This document shows, piece after piece, positions 43,400 through 54,747 of a DNA stretch of 64,000 bases. A program made the translations under genes and the position numbers. The notes beneath the pieces were generated by a model that was given only the letters and a program-made list of their open reading frames with translations, did no database searches and had not been told where the DNA came from. Position 1 is the stretch's first letter, and the number at the start of each line of letters is the position of its first letter. This DNA is from Alistipes onderdonkii (lineage in GTDB: Bacteria > Bacteroidota > Bacteroidia > Bacteroidales > Rikenellaceae): positions 62,001 to 126,000 of the forward strand of contig NZ_CP102251.1 in the NCBI RefSeq assembly GCF_025145285.1, read 5' to 3'.

Positions 43400-43936
43400 A
43401 TGACGGATTTCAGGATAGGACACGGATACGACGTACACGCGCTGGCCGACGGGCTGCCCCTGGTGCTGGGCGGGATCGAAATTCCGCACATGAAAGGATT
43501 CGTGGCACATTCGGACGGCGACGTGGCGATACACGCCGTATGCGACGCACTGCTGGGCGCCGCAGCGCTGGGCGACATCGGGATGCACTTCCCCGACACG
43601 TCGGACGACTTCAAGGGCATCGACTCGAAAATACTGCTCCGAAGGGTTGCGGCGCTGCTGCGCGAAAAAGGATATGAGATCGGGAATGTCGATTGTACGA
43701 TCCGGATGCAACGGCCCAAATTGCGGCCGCATATCGACGCCATGCGCACCGCGATGGCCGGTGCAATGGGCGTAGGCGATGACCGGGTATCGGTCAAAGC
43801 TACGACCACAGAGCATCTCGGTTTCGAGGGGCGCGAAGAGGGGGTTTCCGTCTCCGCCGTGGCACTGATATACAAAATGCAGGCCAAACCGGGATCGGGG
43901 AGCCAAGGTTTTTCCGATCCGCAGGCAGCCCGTTAA
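43400..43936 (+). CDS. ispF: 2-C-methyl-D-erythritol 2,4-cyclodiphosphate synthase
   Basis: 178 residues from the ATG at 43400. The in-frame extension to 43226 crosses the promoter and was rejected. IspF motifs are complete: GHGYDVH (metal ligands D and H), HSDGDVAIHAVCDALLGA, LGDIGMHFPD and VKATTTEHLGFEGR. It is the fifth step of the MEP isoprenoid pathway. About 18 extra C-terminal residues (KPGSGSQGFSDPQAAR) go beyond the usual end. It is followed after 20 bp by a glycosidase gene. Confidence 0.97.
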   Translation: MTDFRIGHGYDVHALADGLPLVLGGIEIPHMKGFVAHSDGDVAIHAVCDALLGAAALGDIGMHFPDTSDDFKGIDSKILLRRVAALLREKGYEIGNVDCTIRMQRPKLRPHIDAMRTAMAGAMGVGDDRVSVKATTTEHLGFEGREEGVSVSAVALIYKMQAKPGSGSQGFSDPQAAR

Positions 43937-43956
43937 ACCGACAACCCGGAGTTAAG

Positions 43957-46098
43957 ATGAGAAAAGAACTGATGACCCTGGCCTGCGTACTGGCCGCAGC
44001 CGGGAGTGCGGCACAGAATGCCGACGAATTCCGCAACCCGCCCGCAGCGTACCGCCCCGTGCCGCTCTGGTTCTGGAACAACACCCCGATCGAACGGACG
44101 GAGGCCGCGGAACAATTCCGCACTTTCACGCAACGCGACGGGTACGGCGGATGCGCCATCCTCCCGTTCGGCGGGCATTTCGCACCGGAATACCTCTCGG
44201 ACGAGTATTTCGCACTTTACGGGGAGATCGTCCGCGAAGCCCGCGAGGCGGGGCTCGTCCTGTCGCTCTACGACGAGTACGGGTTCCCGAGCGGCAGCAT
44301 GGGCGCCATCAACGGCGACGGCACGCCGCGCTTCATGCAGCGTCATCCGGAGGCGACGATAAAACGGCTCGACAAATTCGAATACCCGCTGGCGGCAGGC
44401 ACGGAGTGCGACATAGAACTGCCGCGCGATGGGCGCCTGATGGCGCTCGTGGCGATGGACAGCCTCACGCGGGAGGTACGCCCCCTGTCCGGACGCATTT
44501 CCGGCGGGCGCATACGCTGGACACCGCCCCAGGGGGCATGGAAACTGCTCTGCTTCATGTGCGTAAAGGACGGCGACCCGAATGTGGACTACCTCGACCC
44601 GGATGCAGTACAGCTCTTCGTGGAGGATACCCACCAGCGTTATTACGACCGGTTCCCGGAGGCGTTCGGAGAGGTCATTACCGAAACATTCTGCGACGAA
44701 CCGACACTCTACCGGGCACAGGGGCGTATCTGGACGGAGCGCTTCAACGAGCGTTTCGAAGCCGCACACGGGTTTTCACCCGAAGCGCTCTACCCCGCCC
44801 TGTGGTACGACACAGGCCCCGGGACTGCCGCCGCTCGCAACTACCTGTTCGGGTTCCGGGCGCGGCTCTATGCCGAAGGGTTCATGAAGACGATCCACGA
44901 CTGGGCGGCAGCGCACGGCATACGCTCCACCGGACACCAGGATCAGGAGGAGGTGCTCAACCCCGTAAGCGTCGCGGGCGACCTGATGCTCTGCGGCAAG
45001 TACATGGACGTGCCCGGCATCGACAAAATCGGCGGCGACCGCCCCGCGGAACTTTTCTACAAGGTGGTATCCTCATCGGCAGCCAACTGGGACAAGCAGC
45101 TGGTCATGTCGGAAACATTCGGGGCGATGGGCAACATCCCCGTCCGGGAACTCTATACCATCGCAATGGAGCAATATACCAAAGGCATCAACCAGCTTAT
45201 CCCCCATGCCGTATGGTATAACGACGCAGACGTGACGTTCCTGCCCGAACTCTCCTACCGCAACCTGCTCTATAACGAGGCGCTGCCCGCATTCAACCGC
45301 TTCCTCGCCCGGCTGAACTACCTGTTGCAGCCCGAGGGGCGCACGGTGGCGGACATAGCCATGCTCTACCCCATCGAGACGTTGCAGGCGGGGCATTACC
45401 TCGACGGCCCGGAGGGTTATTACGCCGGGGGCGTGAAGCTTCCCGGCACGGATTACATCCGCGTGGCGGCGATGCTCAGCGACACGCTCGCACGCGATTT
45501 CACCTACCTGCATCCCGAGGTACTGGCGCGTTGCCCCGCAGGCAGGGGGATGCTCCACCTCGACAACAAGGTCAACCACCAGCACTACCGGGTGCTGATC
45601 CTGCCCGGCGTGAAATGTATCTCGCCGGAGTGCCTCCGTACCGTGGAACGGTTCCGCCGTGCCGGGGGACGGGTGATCTTCACCACGGCGCTGCCCGAAA
45701 CATCCACCCGCTTCGAGGTACCGGCAACGCAGGTCGCAGCCCGCGTGCAGGAGATGCTCACGGCACGTAAAAACCCGGCGTTATTCCTGCCCGAACCCGA
45801 CACGGAATCGTTGCGCAAAGCATTGGAGGCTGATTTCATACCGGACGTCTCGGTTTCCGGTGCTCCCGGCCTGCGTTACATCCACCGGATATGCGGCGGC
45901 CGCCATATCTACTATTTCGCCAATATCGACACCGAAACGGCCGAAGCCGGGATCCTGCTACGCGACGCCGTAAAACTGCGCAGTTTCGACCCGCATACGG
46001 GCGACAACGCCCCGTTCGCCGCCGAGGTATCGGCGCAGGGGACGCGGCTGCAACTGACGCTTCCGGGAGCCCGGTCGCTGTTCCTCGTATCGGAGTAG
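43957..46098 (+). CDS. GH106-like glycosyl hydrolase (alpha-L-rhamnosidase family)
   Basis: 713 residues with a signal peptide (AAGSAAQ). The start FRNPPAAYRPVPLWFWNN and YDEYGFPSGSMGA are hallmarks of the GH106-like family. Conserved TETFCDEP and VMSETFGAMG carry candidate catalytic carboxylates. It is shorter than classical GH106 enzymes (about 1000 residues) and lacks obvious C-terminal accessory domains, so the substrate is uncertain. It is periplasmic. It probably shares a transcript with ispF. Confidence 0.78.
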   Translation: MRKELMTLACVLAAAGSAAQNADEFRNPPAAYRPVPLWFWNNTPIERTEAAEQFRTFTQRDGYGGCAILPFGGHFAPEYLSDEYFALYGEIVREAREAGLVLSLYDEYGFPSGSMGAINGDGTPRFMQRHPEATIKRLDKFEYPLAAGTECDIELPRDGRLMALVAMDSLTREVRPLSGRISGGRIRWTPPQGAWKLLCFMCVKDGDPNVDYLDPDAVQLFVEDTHQRYYDRFPEAFGEVITETFCDEPTLYRAQGRIWTERFNERFEAAHGFSPEALYPALWYDTGPGTAAARNYLFGFRARLYAEGFMKTIHDWAAAHGIRSTGHQDQEEVLNPVSVAGDLMLCGKYMDVPGIDKIGGDRPAELFYKVVSSSAANWDKQLVMSETFGAMGNIPVRELYTIAMEQYTKGINQLIPHAVWYNDADVTFLPELSYRNLLYNEALPAFNRFLARLNYLLQPEGRTVADIAMLYPIETLQAGHYLDGPEGYYAGGVKLPGTDYIRVAAMLSDTLARDFTYLHPEVLARCPAGRGMLHLDNKVNHQHYRVLILPGVKCISPECLRTVERFRRAGGRVIFTTALPETSTRFEVPATQVAARVQEMLTARKNPALFLPEPDTESLRKALEADFIPDVSVSGAPGLRYIHRICGGRHIYYFANIDTETAEAGILLRDAVKLRSFDPHTGDNAPFAAEVSAQGTRLQLTLPGARSLFLVSE

Positions 46099-46119
46099 CC
46101 GCGGGGAAGGCGCAAAAAA

Positions 46120-46134
46120 GCCCGCAATGCGGGC
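46120..46134 (-). terminator. Short terminator hairpin
   Basis: GCCCGC / GCGGGC with a 3-nt loop, followed on the minus strand by TTTTTTGCG. Oriented leftward, 22 bp beyond the stop of the glycosidase gene. Confidence 0.55.
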
Positions 46135-46181
46135 CTCACGGAAAAGCAGGGCTCGCGGAAACGGGATGGCACCCGCCCAAG

Positions 46182-46229
46182 CAGGAAGTTAGCCAGGCAG
46201 GAAGTGCGCCGGACAGGAAGTGTGCCGAA
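46182..46229. repeat. Three tandem 16-bp repeats
   Basis: CAGGAAGT starts at 46182, 46198 and 46214, each followed by two variable bases and GCC. Intergenic; no function seen. Confidence 0.7.
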
Positions 46230-46297
46230 AGCGGGAGTCACTTCGGAATTCCGGACGGCGGGAACCCGGCGCACGGGAACCATGGAAAACAGAAATT

Positions 46298-46327
46298 ACG
46301 GCCGGCACCTATGGAGGTGCCGGCCGT
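46298..46327 (-). terminator. Terminator of DUF4251 gene
   Basis: A 13-bp perfect stem (ACGGCCGGCACCT / AGGTGCCGGCCGT) with a 4-nt loop. The minus strand continues AATTTCTGTTTTCC. It lies 31 bp after the stop at 46358. Confidence 0.8.
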
Positions 46328-46357
46328 TCGGTTTGCCGCCCGCGAAGAAGCCGCCGC

Positions 46358-46999
46358 TCAGTCCAGCCGCCGGAACTTGGGGTCGCCGATCCGTTTGTCC
46401 CAGAGCCATCCGACATAGCGCATGACAAGGTCGGGAGCCGCCAGCGTCAGCACCGTTTCGCCGGTGGCGGTCGAAACCTCGAAACCGGCATGGTAGGCCG
46501 TATCGCCGTCGGCAAAACCGAAGGAGATACGCCAGCCCCACGCCAGGCGCTCGGCCCGGTAATCGGACAGGGACGGCGAGTCGAAATTGAGCACGTAGAG
46601 ATACTGCGTGATGCCGCGCTCGGTCGGCAGGTGCACCCCGACGTGGTCGATGAACATCCCGAAGAAGTAATAATCGGTATAGATGCTGCGGATCATGCCG
46701 CCCGGCACCTCCTGCATACTGTTGGGGAAAAACAGGTAGTCGCGCGACTGTACCAGCGAGTCGATCTTCTGCGCATAGAGCTTCGCCCGGTAGGCACGGC
46801 GTTCGGGCCGCGTCATGCCGCGCGTGGACTCCTCGTAGACGGTCGTATGCTCGACGACCTGCACAGGGGGCTGCTGGACAGGCACCACGGTCGTCTGGGG
46901 CACGCTGTCGACGGCGGAAGTGCCCAGCGTGAACTGGGGCTGCGCGGACTGCGCCACAGCACCCGACGCCCCGAAAACAAGGGCGCAGAGGCACAGCAT
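46358..46999 (-). CDS. DUF4251 secreted protein
   Basis: 213 residues from the ATG at 46999, which begins a signal peptide (MLCLCALVFGASGAVAQS). The frame extends to 47155, but the extra part is basic, lacks a signal, and crosses the terminator of the upstream gene at 47031-47050, so the shorter start is chosen. KIDSLVQSRDYLFFPNSMQEVPGG matches DUF4251, preceded by a linker rich in Val, Gln and Pro. Function unknown. Confidence 0.75.
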   Translation of the reverse strand: MLCLCALVFGASGAVAQSAQPQFTLGTSAVDSVPQTTVVPVQQPPVQVVEHTTVYEESTRGMTRPERRAYRAKLYAQKIDSLVQSRDYLFFPNSMQEVPGGMIRSIYTDYYFFGMFIDHVGVHLPTERGITQYLYVLNFDSPSLSDYRAERLAWGWRISFGFADGDTAYHAGFEVSTATGETVLTLAAPDLVMRYVGWLWDKRIGDPKFRRLD

Positions 47000-47030
47000 C
47001 CGGAGCGCCGCCCGCCCCGCAGGAGCAAAA

Positions 47031-47050
47031 GCCCCCGCCGGGGCGGGGGC
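47031..47050 (-). terminator. Terminator between two DUF4251 genes
   Basis: GCCCCCGCC / GGCGGGGGC with a 2-nt loop, followed on the minus strand by TTTTGCTCC. It ends the 47152-47694 transcript and argues for the downstream start at 46999. Confidence 0.75.
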
Positions 47051-47151
47051 TCGCAGTTCGGGAAGGATTTGCGTTGCGGCATCCCGCCGCGACGGGAAGG
47101 ACGGGAAGGGGGCGCCGCATCCCGTCCGGCGATACATCCCGGAACTCATGG

Positions 47152-47694
47152 TCAATAGAGCTGTGAAATGGTACCCGAGTACTCCACGGGGTTATACCAC
47201 GGGTTGGTGATGGTCAGGTTGGCACCGCCCGTACGGGAGAAGATCTCGAAGGTGAAGGTATAGGTCGACGCCGAGAAAAGCGAGGTGGAGAAGGTTACCA
47301 TCCAGCCCTCGTGGGTCTGCTCGGTGGTATAGCCCTGCACGCTGGGAACCGTGTAGTTGATGATGGTCGTGTAATAAGGCGGCACATAGCCCTTGACGTA
47401 AGGCAGGCAGATGTCGATCGTGCCGTCCCAGACGCCCACGTTGAAGGCCGGGTTGATGATCTGGCGCATGGGGCCGGCCGGCTGCCGCTGCATGGTCTGG
47501 GGGTTGAACTGGAAGTTACGCGAAAGGATGACCGAATCCATCGTTTTCTCGAAATCTGCGATACGTTCCGCACGTCTCTTCTCACGCACCTCGCGGCGTT
47601 CTTCCTTGGGCGACAGAATCTTTTTCTGTCCGATCACGGTGGCGCAGACTGCGCACAGCAGCACGCTCACGACGATAATGACTGTTTTTTTCAT
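47152..47694 (-). CDS. DUF4251 secreted protein
   Basis: 180 residues. A signal peptide (VCATVIGQ) is followed by a highly charged segment (KEERREVREKRRAERI). The DUF4251 start FEKTMDSVILSRNFQFNPQTMQ comes next, and the protein ends in a beta-rich part. It is paralogous to the next gene downstream, with the same order of elements. Function unknown. Confidence 0.82.
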   Translation of the reverse strand: MKKTVIIVVSVLLCAVCATVIGQKKILSPKEERREVREKRRAERIADFEKTMDSVILSRNFQFNPQTMQRQPAGPMRQIINPAFNVGVWDGTIDICLPYVKGYVPPYYTTIINYTVPSVQGYTTEQTHEGWMVTFSTSLFSASTYTFTFEIFSRTGGANLTITNPWYNPVEYSGTISQLY

Positions 47695-47760
47695 AGCACA
47701 TAAAAGGTTTATACGGCCATGAAAAATGCAAATACGGTGCCTAACTGCCTAAAGTCGTGA

Positions 47761-50592
<2,832 letters not shown>

Positions 50593-50643
50593 ACGTACCG
50601 GAAGCTCCGTTTAGTGTGCGGGCTCTCCGGCGCGAATATCGTA

Positions 50644-50675
50644 CAAAGATAGCGCATACCGGGGGCAATACCAAA
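50644..50675 (-). promoter_or_regulatory. Promoter of uvrA
   Basis: On the minus strand TTTG (50672-50675), exactly 20 bp, then TATCTTTG (50644-50651), a perfect Bacteroidetes promoter. It lies just after the end of the upstream amidase gene, so uvrA is transcribed separately. Confidence 0.85.
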
Positions 50676-50686
50676 TTTTTCGGAAA

Positions 50687-51451
50687 TCAGAATTCCAGTT
50701 CGAAGCCGTCGGCATCCATCCACGCCGGGAACTCCTCCCTGAAAGCCGCCTGCGCCTCGGAGTCGAATTCGGCGACGAGGGTCTGCTCCCGCTCACCGGC
50801 ATCGGCCAGCGTGGCGCCACGGAAGTCGACGAGCGCCGAATCGCCCGCATAGGAGGCATCGGGATCCGTGCCCACGCGGTTTACGCCTGCCAGGTAGCAC
50901 TGGTTTTCGATGGCCCGCGCCCGCAGCAGCGTACGCCACACCTCGCGGCGGTCGTCCGCCCACGAGGCGCTGCACAGGATGGCATCGTAATCGCCCCGGT
51001 TGCGGCTCCACACCGGGAAGCGCAGATCGTAGCAGATCAGCAGCAGGAACCGGAACCCCATATATTCCACCACCACGCGGCGGTTTCCCGGAGTATAGTC
51101 GCGCGCTTCGCCGCCGGGACGAAACAGGTGCCGCTTGTCGTACCAGGCAACCCCGCCCGAAGGCTTCACGAAAAACATCCGGTTGCGGAACTCCCCGTTT
51201 TCGGCGATGACGACGCTGCCCACGACGGCTTTGCCGTATTGTGCCGCCCAGCGCCGCATGGTCGTAGCGACAAGCCCGTCGGCAGGCTCGGCGACACGGG
51301 CGGGGCGCAGTTTGAACCCCGTGGCGAACATTTCGGGCAGCACGGCAATATCGGCATCGGCCGCCGCGACGATAGGCTCCAGACGTTCCAGGTTCCGGGC
51401 GGTATGTTCCCACTCCATGTCGACCTGGCAGACAGCAACACGTATTTTCAT
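50687..51451 (-). CDS. Nitrilase-superfamily carbon-nitrogen hydrolase (omega-amidase-like)
   Basis: 254 residues from the ATG at 51451. The longer frame to 51475 overlaps a -7 promoter element. The catalytic triad is E40 (VLPEMFATGF), K106 (YDKRHLF) and C140 (LICYDLRFP). FATGF and ICYDLRFPVWSRN resemble the YafV/Nit2 omega-amidase branch, which hydrolyses alpha-ketoglutaramate. Cytoplasmic. Subfamily call is moderate. Confidence 0.9.
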   Translation of the reverse strand: MKIRVAVCQVDMEWEHTARNLERLEPIVAAADADIAVLPEMFATGFKLRPARVAEPADGLVATTMRRWAAQYGKAVVGSVVIAENGEFRNRMFFVKPSGGVAWYDKRHLFRPGGEARDYTPGNRRVVVEYMGFRFLLLICYDLRFPVWSRNRGDYDAILCSASWADDRREVWRTLLRARAIENQCYLAGVNRVGTDPDASYAGDSALVDFRGATLADAGEREQTLVAEFDSEAQAAFREEFPAWMDADGFELEF

Positions 51452-51472
51452 AGAAAAACTCCGTTTTGTAAA

Positions 51473-51480
51473 CAAATATA
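51473..51480 (-). promoter_or_regulatory. -7 promoter element for the amidase gene
   Basis: Minus-strand TATATTTG lies 22 bp before the ATG at 51451 and supports that start. Confidence 0.45.
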
Positions 51481-51866
51481 TAAAATTTTCTTACAGATCG
51501 CACCTGCGGGAATAAAAAACATGGAGGTTTGTAAGGCAGGGCGGCAACAAAGGGAACCGGGCATACAAAACGGACACACAGGGCGGCACCCTTGCGGCAG
51601 TGCATCCGGTTCGGCGATGAAAAGCAATGCGGGAAACAGGGCGCAGGCAGCCGGGGGCAACCGGCCGAAGCGGACGGCCTTGAGGACGACCTGTCCAGAC
51701 AACCTATCCAAACAATCTGCCCAGACAACCTATCCAAACGACCGGACGCAACCGGGCAAACGGACTTACACTGACGACCGGACGCGGGTTGTCAACAGGA
51801 CAATAGCGGACAGGCAAAACGACCGGACGGAGACAGGCACGGGCGGCCGACGCCAACCTGCGCGCC
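51481..51866. other. Intergenic region with a direct repeat
   Basis: 386 bp without a convincing gene; overlapping ORFs on both strands have no features. CCAGACAACCTATCCAAAC (19 bp) occurs exactly at 51695-51713 and 51721-51739. CCGGACG units recur nearby. No terminator was found for the hydrolase gene that ends at 51867. Confidence 0.5.
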
Positions 51867-53693
51867 TCAATGCGCCCCCAACCGCCACACCGTGACCGAG
51901 GAGGCATTGTCGCGCTGGTGCAGCAGCGAAATCCGGCAGGGCACGAAATCCGAAGCCCGGCAGTTCCAGACGTCGACGAACTGCTGGGGATTGCGTTCGG
52001 CAAGCGGGAACCAGGTGCTTTGTACCTGCACCATGATGCGGTGTCCGGCACGGAACGTATGGGCGATGTCCGTCATCCGGAAAGGCACCCGCGCCGGGAC
52101 ACCGGGCGTAAACGCCTCGGGGCGCGAGAAACTGCGGCGGTAGCGGCCGCGCATGACGTCGCCCCGCACGAGCATCCGGTAGCCCGGCAGCGGATCGTCC
52201 TCGGGGAAAAGGTCGATCAGCTTGACCACGAAATCGGCATCGGTCGTCGAAAGCATCACCTCCAGGTCGGCATCGACCGGGCCGACGAAGGTCATATCCT
52301 CTTCGAGGGGCTCCGAAACGAACGTCAGTACGTCGGGCCGCCCGGACAGGAAACGCTGGTCGGCGACCATATACTCTTTGGGACGGCGCAGGCCGGAAGC
52401 CTCGTAGTAAGGCACGGGATCGGAAGGATCGGAGACATAGGTACTTGCGGATATTTTGGCCGTCGGGCGCCGGGTATCGAGGATACCGCCGTCGGCGAGG
52501 TACAACGTCAGTTTCCAGGCTCCGCGCGGCAGAGAGCGGCCGAAAGTATGCCAGCGGTTGTCCCCCGAGGAAAAGACCGCAGCGGCCGGCAGCGGAGCCG
52601 CTTCGTCCGTATTGCCTTCGCGGAGGTAGTGGTCGAAGAACGGCACCTCGAAATGCTCCATATAATATTCCCACGAGGCATCGTCGCCGAAATCGAACGC
52701 CCCGAGCGTCCGGCCGCCGTTACGCCACGCCCCGTGCGCCCACGGGCCCACGACCAGGTGACACGGTGTCGAAGGGCTCTGCCGGATCAGGGCCCGGTAG
52801 AGGTTCCACGCCCCGAAGCAGTCCTCGGCATCGAACGTCCCGCCGACGACGAGCACCGCGGGCCGGACATTGTAACAGGCACGGCGCAGGTCGCGTTCCT
52901 GCCACCACGCGTCGTAATCGGGATGCGCGGCCATCTCCTCCCAGAAGGGGTTGGGTTTCAGCAGAGCGGTAAGCTCCGCAAGCGTCGTATGCTCCAGGAA
53001 GAACGTCCGCTCGTCGGGCTGGGTCTGCCGGGACATGGAGGGCATTTTCGCGGCCGGAACACGTCCGGGAGGGGTATTCATGCCACTCAGGAAGCGGTAG
53101 GAGTCAGTGAGCATCAGCACCCCGTTGTGATGCACGTCGTCACCCATGAACCAATCGGTGACGGGAGCCTGCGGAGAGACGGCCTTCACGGCGGGATGGC
53201 CGCAAAGGCCGCCCATCATGGCGTAGAACCCCGGATAGGAACACCCGGCGAAACCCACCCGGCCGTTGTTGTGCGGGATGTGCCTGACCAGCCAGTCGAC
53301 CGTGTCGTAGCTGTCGGTCGTCTCGTCGGTCTCACCGCTGCCGGCAGGCCGGACATGCTCGAAGTCGCCTTCGCTCATATAACGCCCCCGGACATCCTGC
53401 ATGACGATGATATAGCCGCGGTCGACGTAGCTGCGCAGATAGCCCTTCCCGAACCCCTGCGGGAAACGTCCGGCGCCATAGGGCCCGCAGCCGTAAGGCG
53501 TGCGAAAAATGATGACGGGGGCTTTGCCGGGCGCCTTGGGCGTATAGACCGCCGTGTAGAGGGCTACGCTGTCGCGCATGGCGATGCGGTACTCGGCCTT
53601 GTCGTACAGTTCGGCGACGGGCTGCCCGGCACAGGCCGCAACTGCGGCGAGCAGGCCGGTCAACAGGAGCGCGAAAAATCCACGGATTTTCAT
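51867..53693 (-). CDS. CocE/NonD-family hydrolase (S15-like)
   Basis: 608 residues. The signal has a possible lipobox AVAAC (C21). The alpha/beta-hydrolase nucleophile is S152 in GCSYPG, the GxSYxG motif of the CocE/X-Pro peptidase group. The acid is probably in VGGTFDAEDCFGAW and the His in GPWAHGAW. A C-terminal jelly-roll (about 390-600) with DADLEVMLSTTDADFVVKL completes the family architecture. Likely an exported esterase or acyl-aminopeptidase; substrate unknown. Confidence 0.9.
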   Translation of the reverse strand: MKIRGFFALLLTGLLAAVAACAGQPVAELYDKAEYRIAMRDSVALYTAVYTPKAPGKAPVIIFRTPYGCGPYGAGRFPQGFGKGYLRSYVDRGYIIVMQDVRGRYMSEGDFEHVRPAGSGETDETTDSYDTVDWLVRHIPHNNGRVGFAGCSYPGFYAMMGGLCGHPAVKAVSPQAPVTDWFMGDDVHHNGVLMLTDSYRFLSGMNTPPGRVPAAKMPSMSRQTQPDERTFFLEHTTLAELTALLKPNPFWEEMAAHPDYDAWWQERDLRRACYNVRPAVLVVGGTFDAEDCFGAWNLYRALIRQSPSTPCHLVVGPWAHGAWRNGGRTLGAFDFGDDASWEYYMEHFEVPFFDHYLREGNTDEAAPLPAAAVFSSGDNRWHTFGRSLPRGAWKLTLYLADGGILDTRRPTAKISASTYVSDPSDPVPYYEASGLRRPKEYMVADQRFLSGRPDVLTFVSEPLEEDMTFVGPVDADLEVMLSTTDADFVVKLIDLFPEDDPLPGYRMLVRGDVMRGRYRRSFSRPEAFTPGVPARVPFRMTDIAHTFRAGHRIMVQVQSTWFPLAERNPQQFVDVWNCRASDFVPCRISLLHQRDNASSVTVWRLGAH

Positions 53694-53849
53694 GGCAGGA
53701 AGGTTAAGGTTCGTTTTCGAAAGTTACGCTTTTTTCCGCAAACGCCCAAAAGCCGGCACGAACGGGGACTACGGATCGGTGCTGCCCGATCCCTCTGACT
53801 CCCGGAAAGGGATGCGGCCGCTCCCGCACCGCGGAACTTGGCCGGGAAA

Positions 53850-53881
53850 GTTGCAATCCCGCAAAAATAAACGTACTTTTG
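53850..53881 (+). promoter_or_regulatory. Promoter of the CvfB-like gene
   Basis: GTTG (53850-53853), 20 bp, TACTTTTG (53874-53881). Transcription would start near 53888, 20 bp before the ATG. The string GTACTTTTGC here is also an exact match to the CTnDOT-class target core GTAnnTTTGC. Confidence 0.75.
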
Positions 53882-53907
53882 CAGGCGGTCAATTCCGCAA
53901 AAACGAT

Positions 53908-54747
53908 ATGCTCAGAGCAGGACGCACCCAGAAACTCACCGTAAGCCGTGTTTCGGAATACGGATTATACCTCACCGACGAGGAGCAGAACGAGGTTCTG
54001 CTGCCCAACCGTTATATCTCCCTCGCCGACAAACCCGGCGACGTAAAGGAGGTTTTCGTCTACCACGATTCGGAAGACCGCCTCGTGGCGACTACCGAAA
54101 CGCCGCTGCTCCGGGTCGGGGAGGCGGGTTACCTGCGCGTGGTGGACAAGACCGTGCACGGGGCATTCCTCGACTGGGGACTGCATGGCAAAGACCTCTT
54201 CCTGCCCAACCGCAACCAGCAGGGCGGCATCCTCGCGGGACGGAGCTACATCGTATACCTCTATGAAGACAGCATCACGGGGCGCTGCGTGGCGACCACC
54301 AAGCTCAAGGGCTTCATCAACAACGACCTGATCACGGTGGAACCGCGCCAGGAGGTAGACCTGCTGGTCGCCTCGGAAAGCCCGATCGGTTACCGCGTGA
54401 TCGTCAACAACCGCCATTGGGGCATGCTATACCGCAACCAGGTATTCCGCCCCGTAGCCATCGGCGACCGCATGAAGGGATACGTCCGCAAAATCACCGA
54501 GGACAACCGTATCGACGTGAGCCTCCAACAGGAAGGATATGCGCAGGTCAAGGATTCGGCAGAGGTTTTGCTGCAACTGGTGATCGACAACGGCGGGCAC
54601 CTGCCGCTCAACGACGACAGTTCCCCGGAGGAGGTGAACCGCCTTACGGAAATGAGCAAAAAGGTCTTCAAACGCTCGCTGGGCGTGCTGATGAAACGCG
54701 GCGCGGTCGAAGTGGGCGAAGACGGGATAAAAGTCAAACGGCAATAA
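53908..54747 (+). CDS. CvfB-like S1 RNA-binding protein
   Basis: 279 residues from the ATG at 53908. The longer frame to 53578 crosses the promoter and the adjacent gene. Repeated S1/OB folds: RAGRTQKLTVSRVSEYGLYLTD (N-terminal), GEAGYLRVVDKTVHGAFLDWG, and GDRMKGYVRKITEDNRIDVSLQ. A C-terminal winged-helix-like part follows (MSKKVFKRSLGVLMKRGAVEV). This is the CvfB/YitL layout. Its stop overlaps the methyltransferase start by 1 bp (TAATG). Confidence 0.9.
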   Translation: MLRAGRTQKLTVSRVSEYGLYLTDEEQNEVLLPNRYISLADKPGDVKEVFVYHDSEDRLVATTETPLLRVGEAGYLRVVDKTVHGAFLDWGLHGKDLFLPNRNQQGGILAGRSYIVYLYEDSITGRCVATTKLKGFINNDLITVEPRQEVDLLVASESPIGYRVIVNNRHWGMLYRNQVFRPVAIGDRMKGYVRKITEDNRIDVSLQQEGYAQVKDSAEVLLQLVIDNGGHLPLNDDSSPEEVNRLTEMSKKVFKRSLGVLMKRGAVEVGEDGIKVKRQ

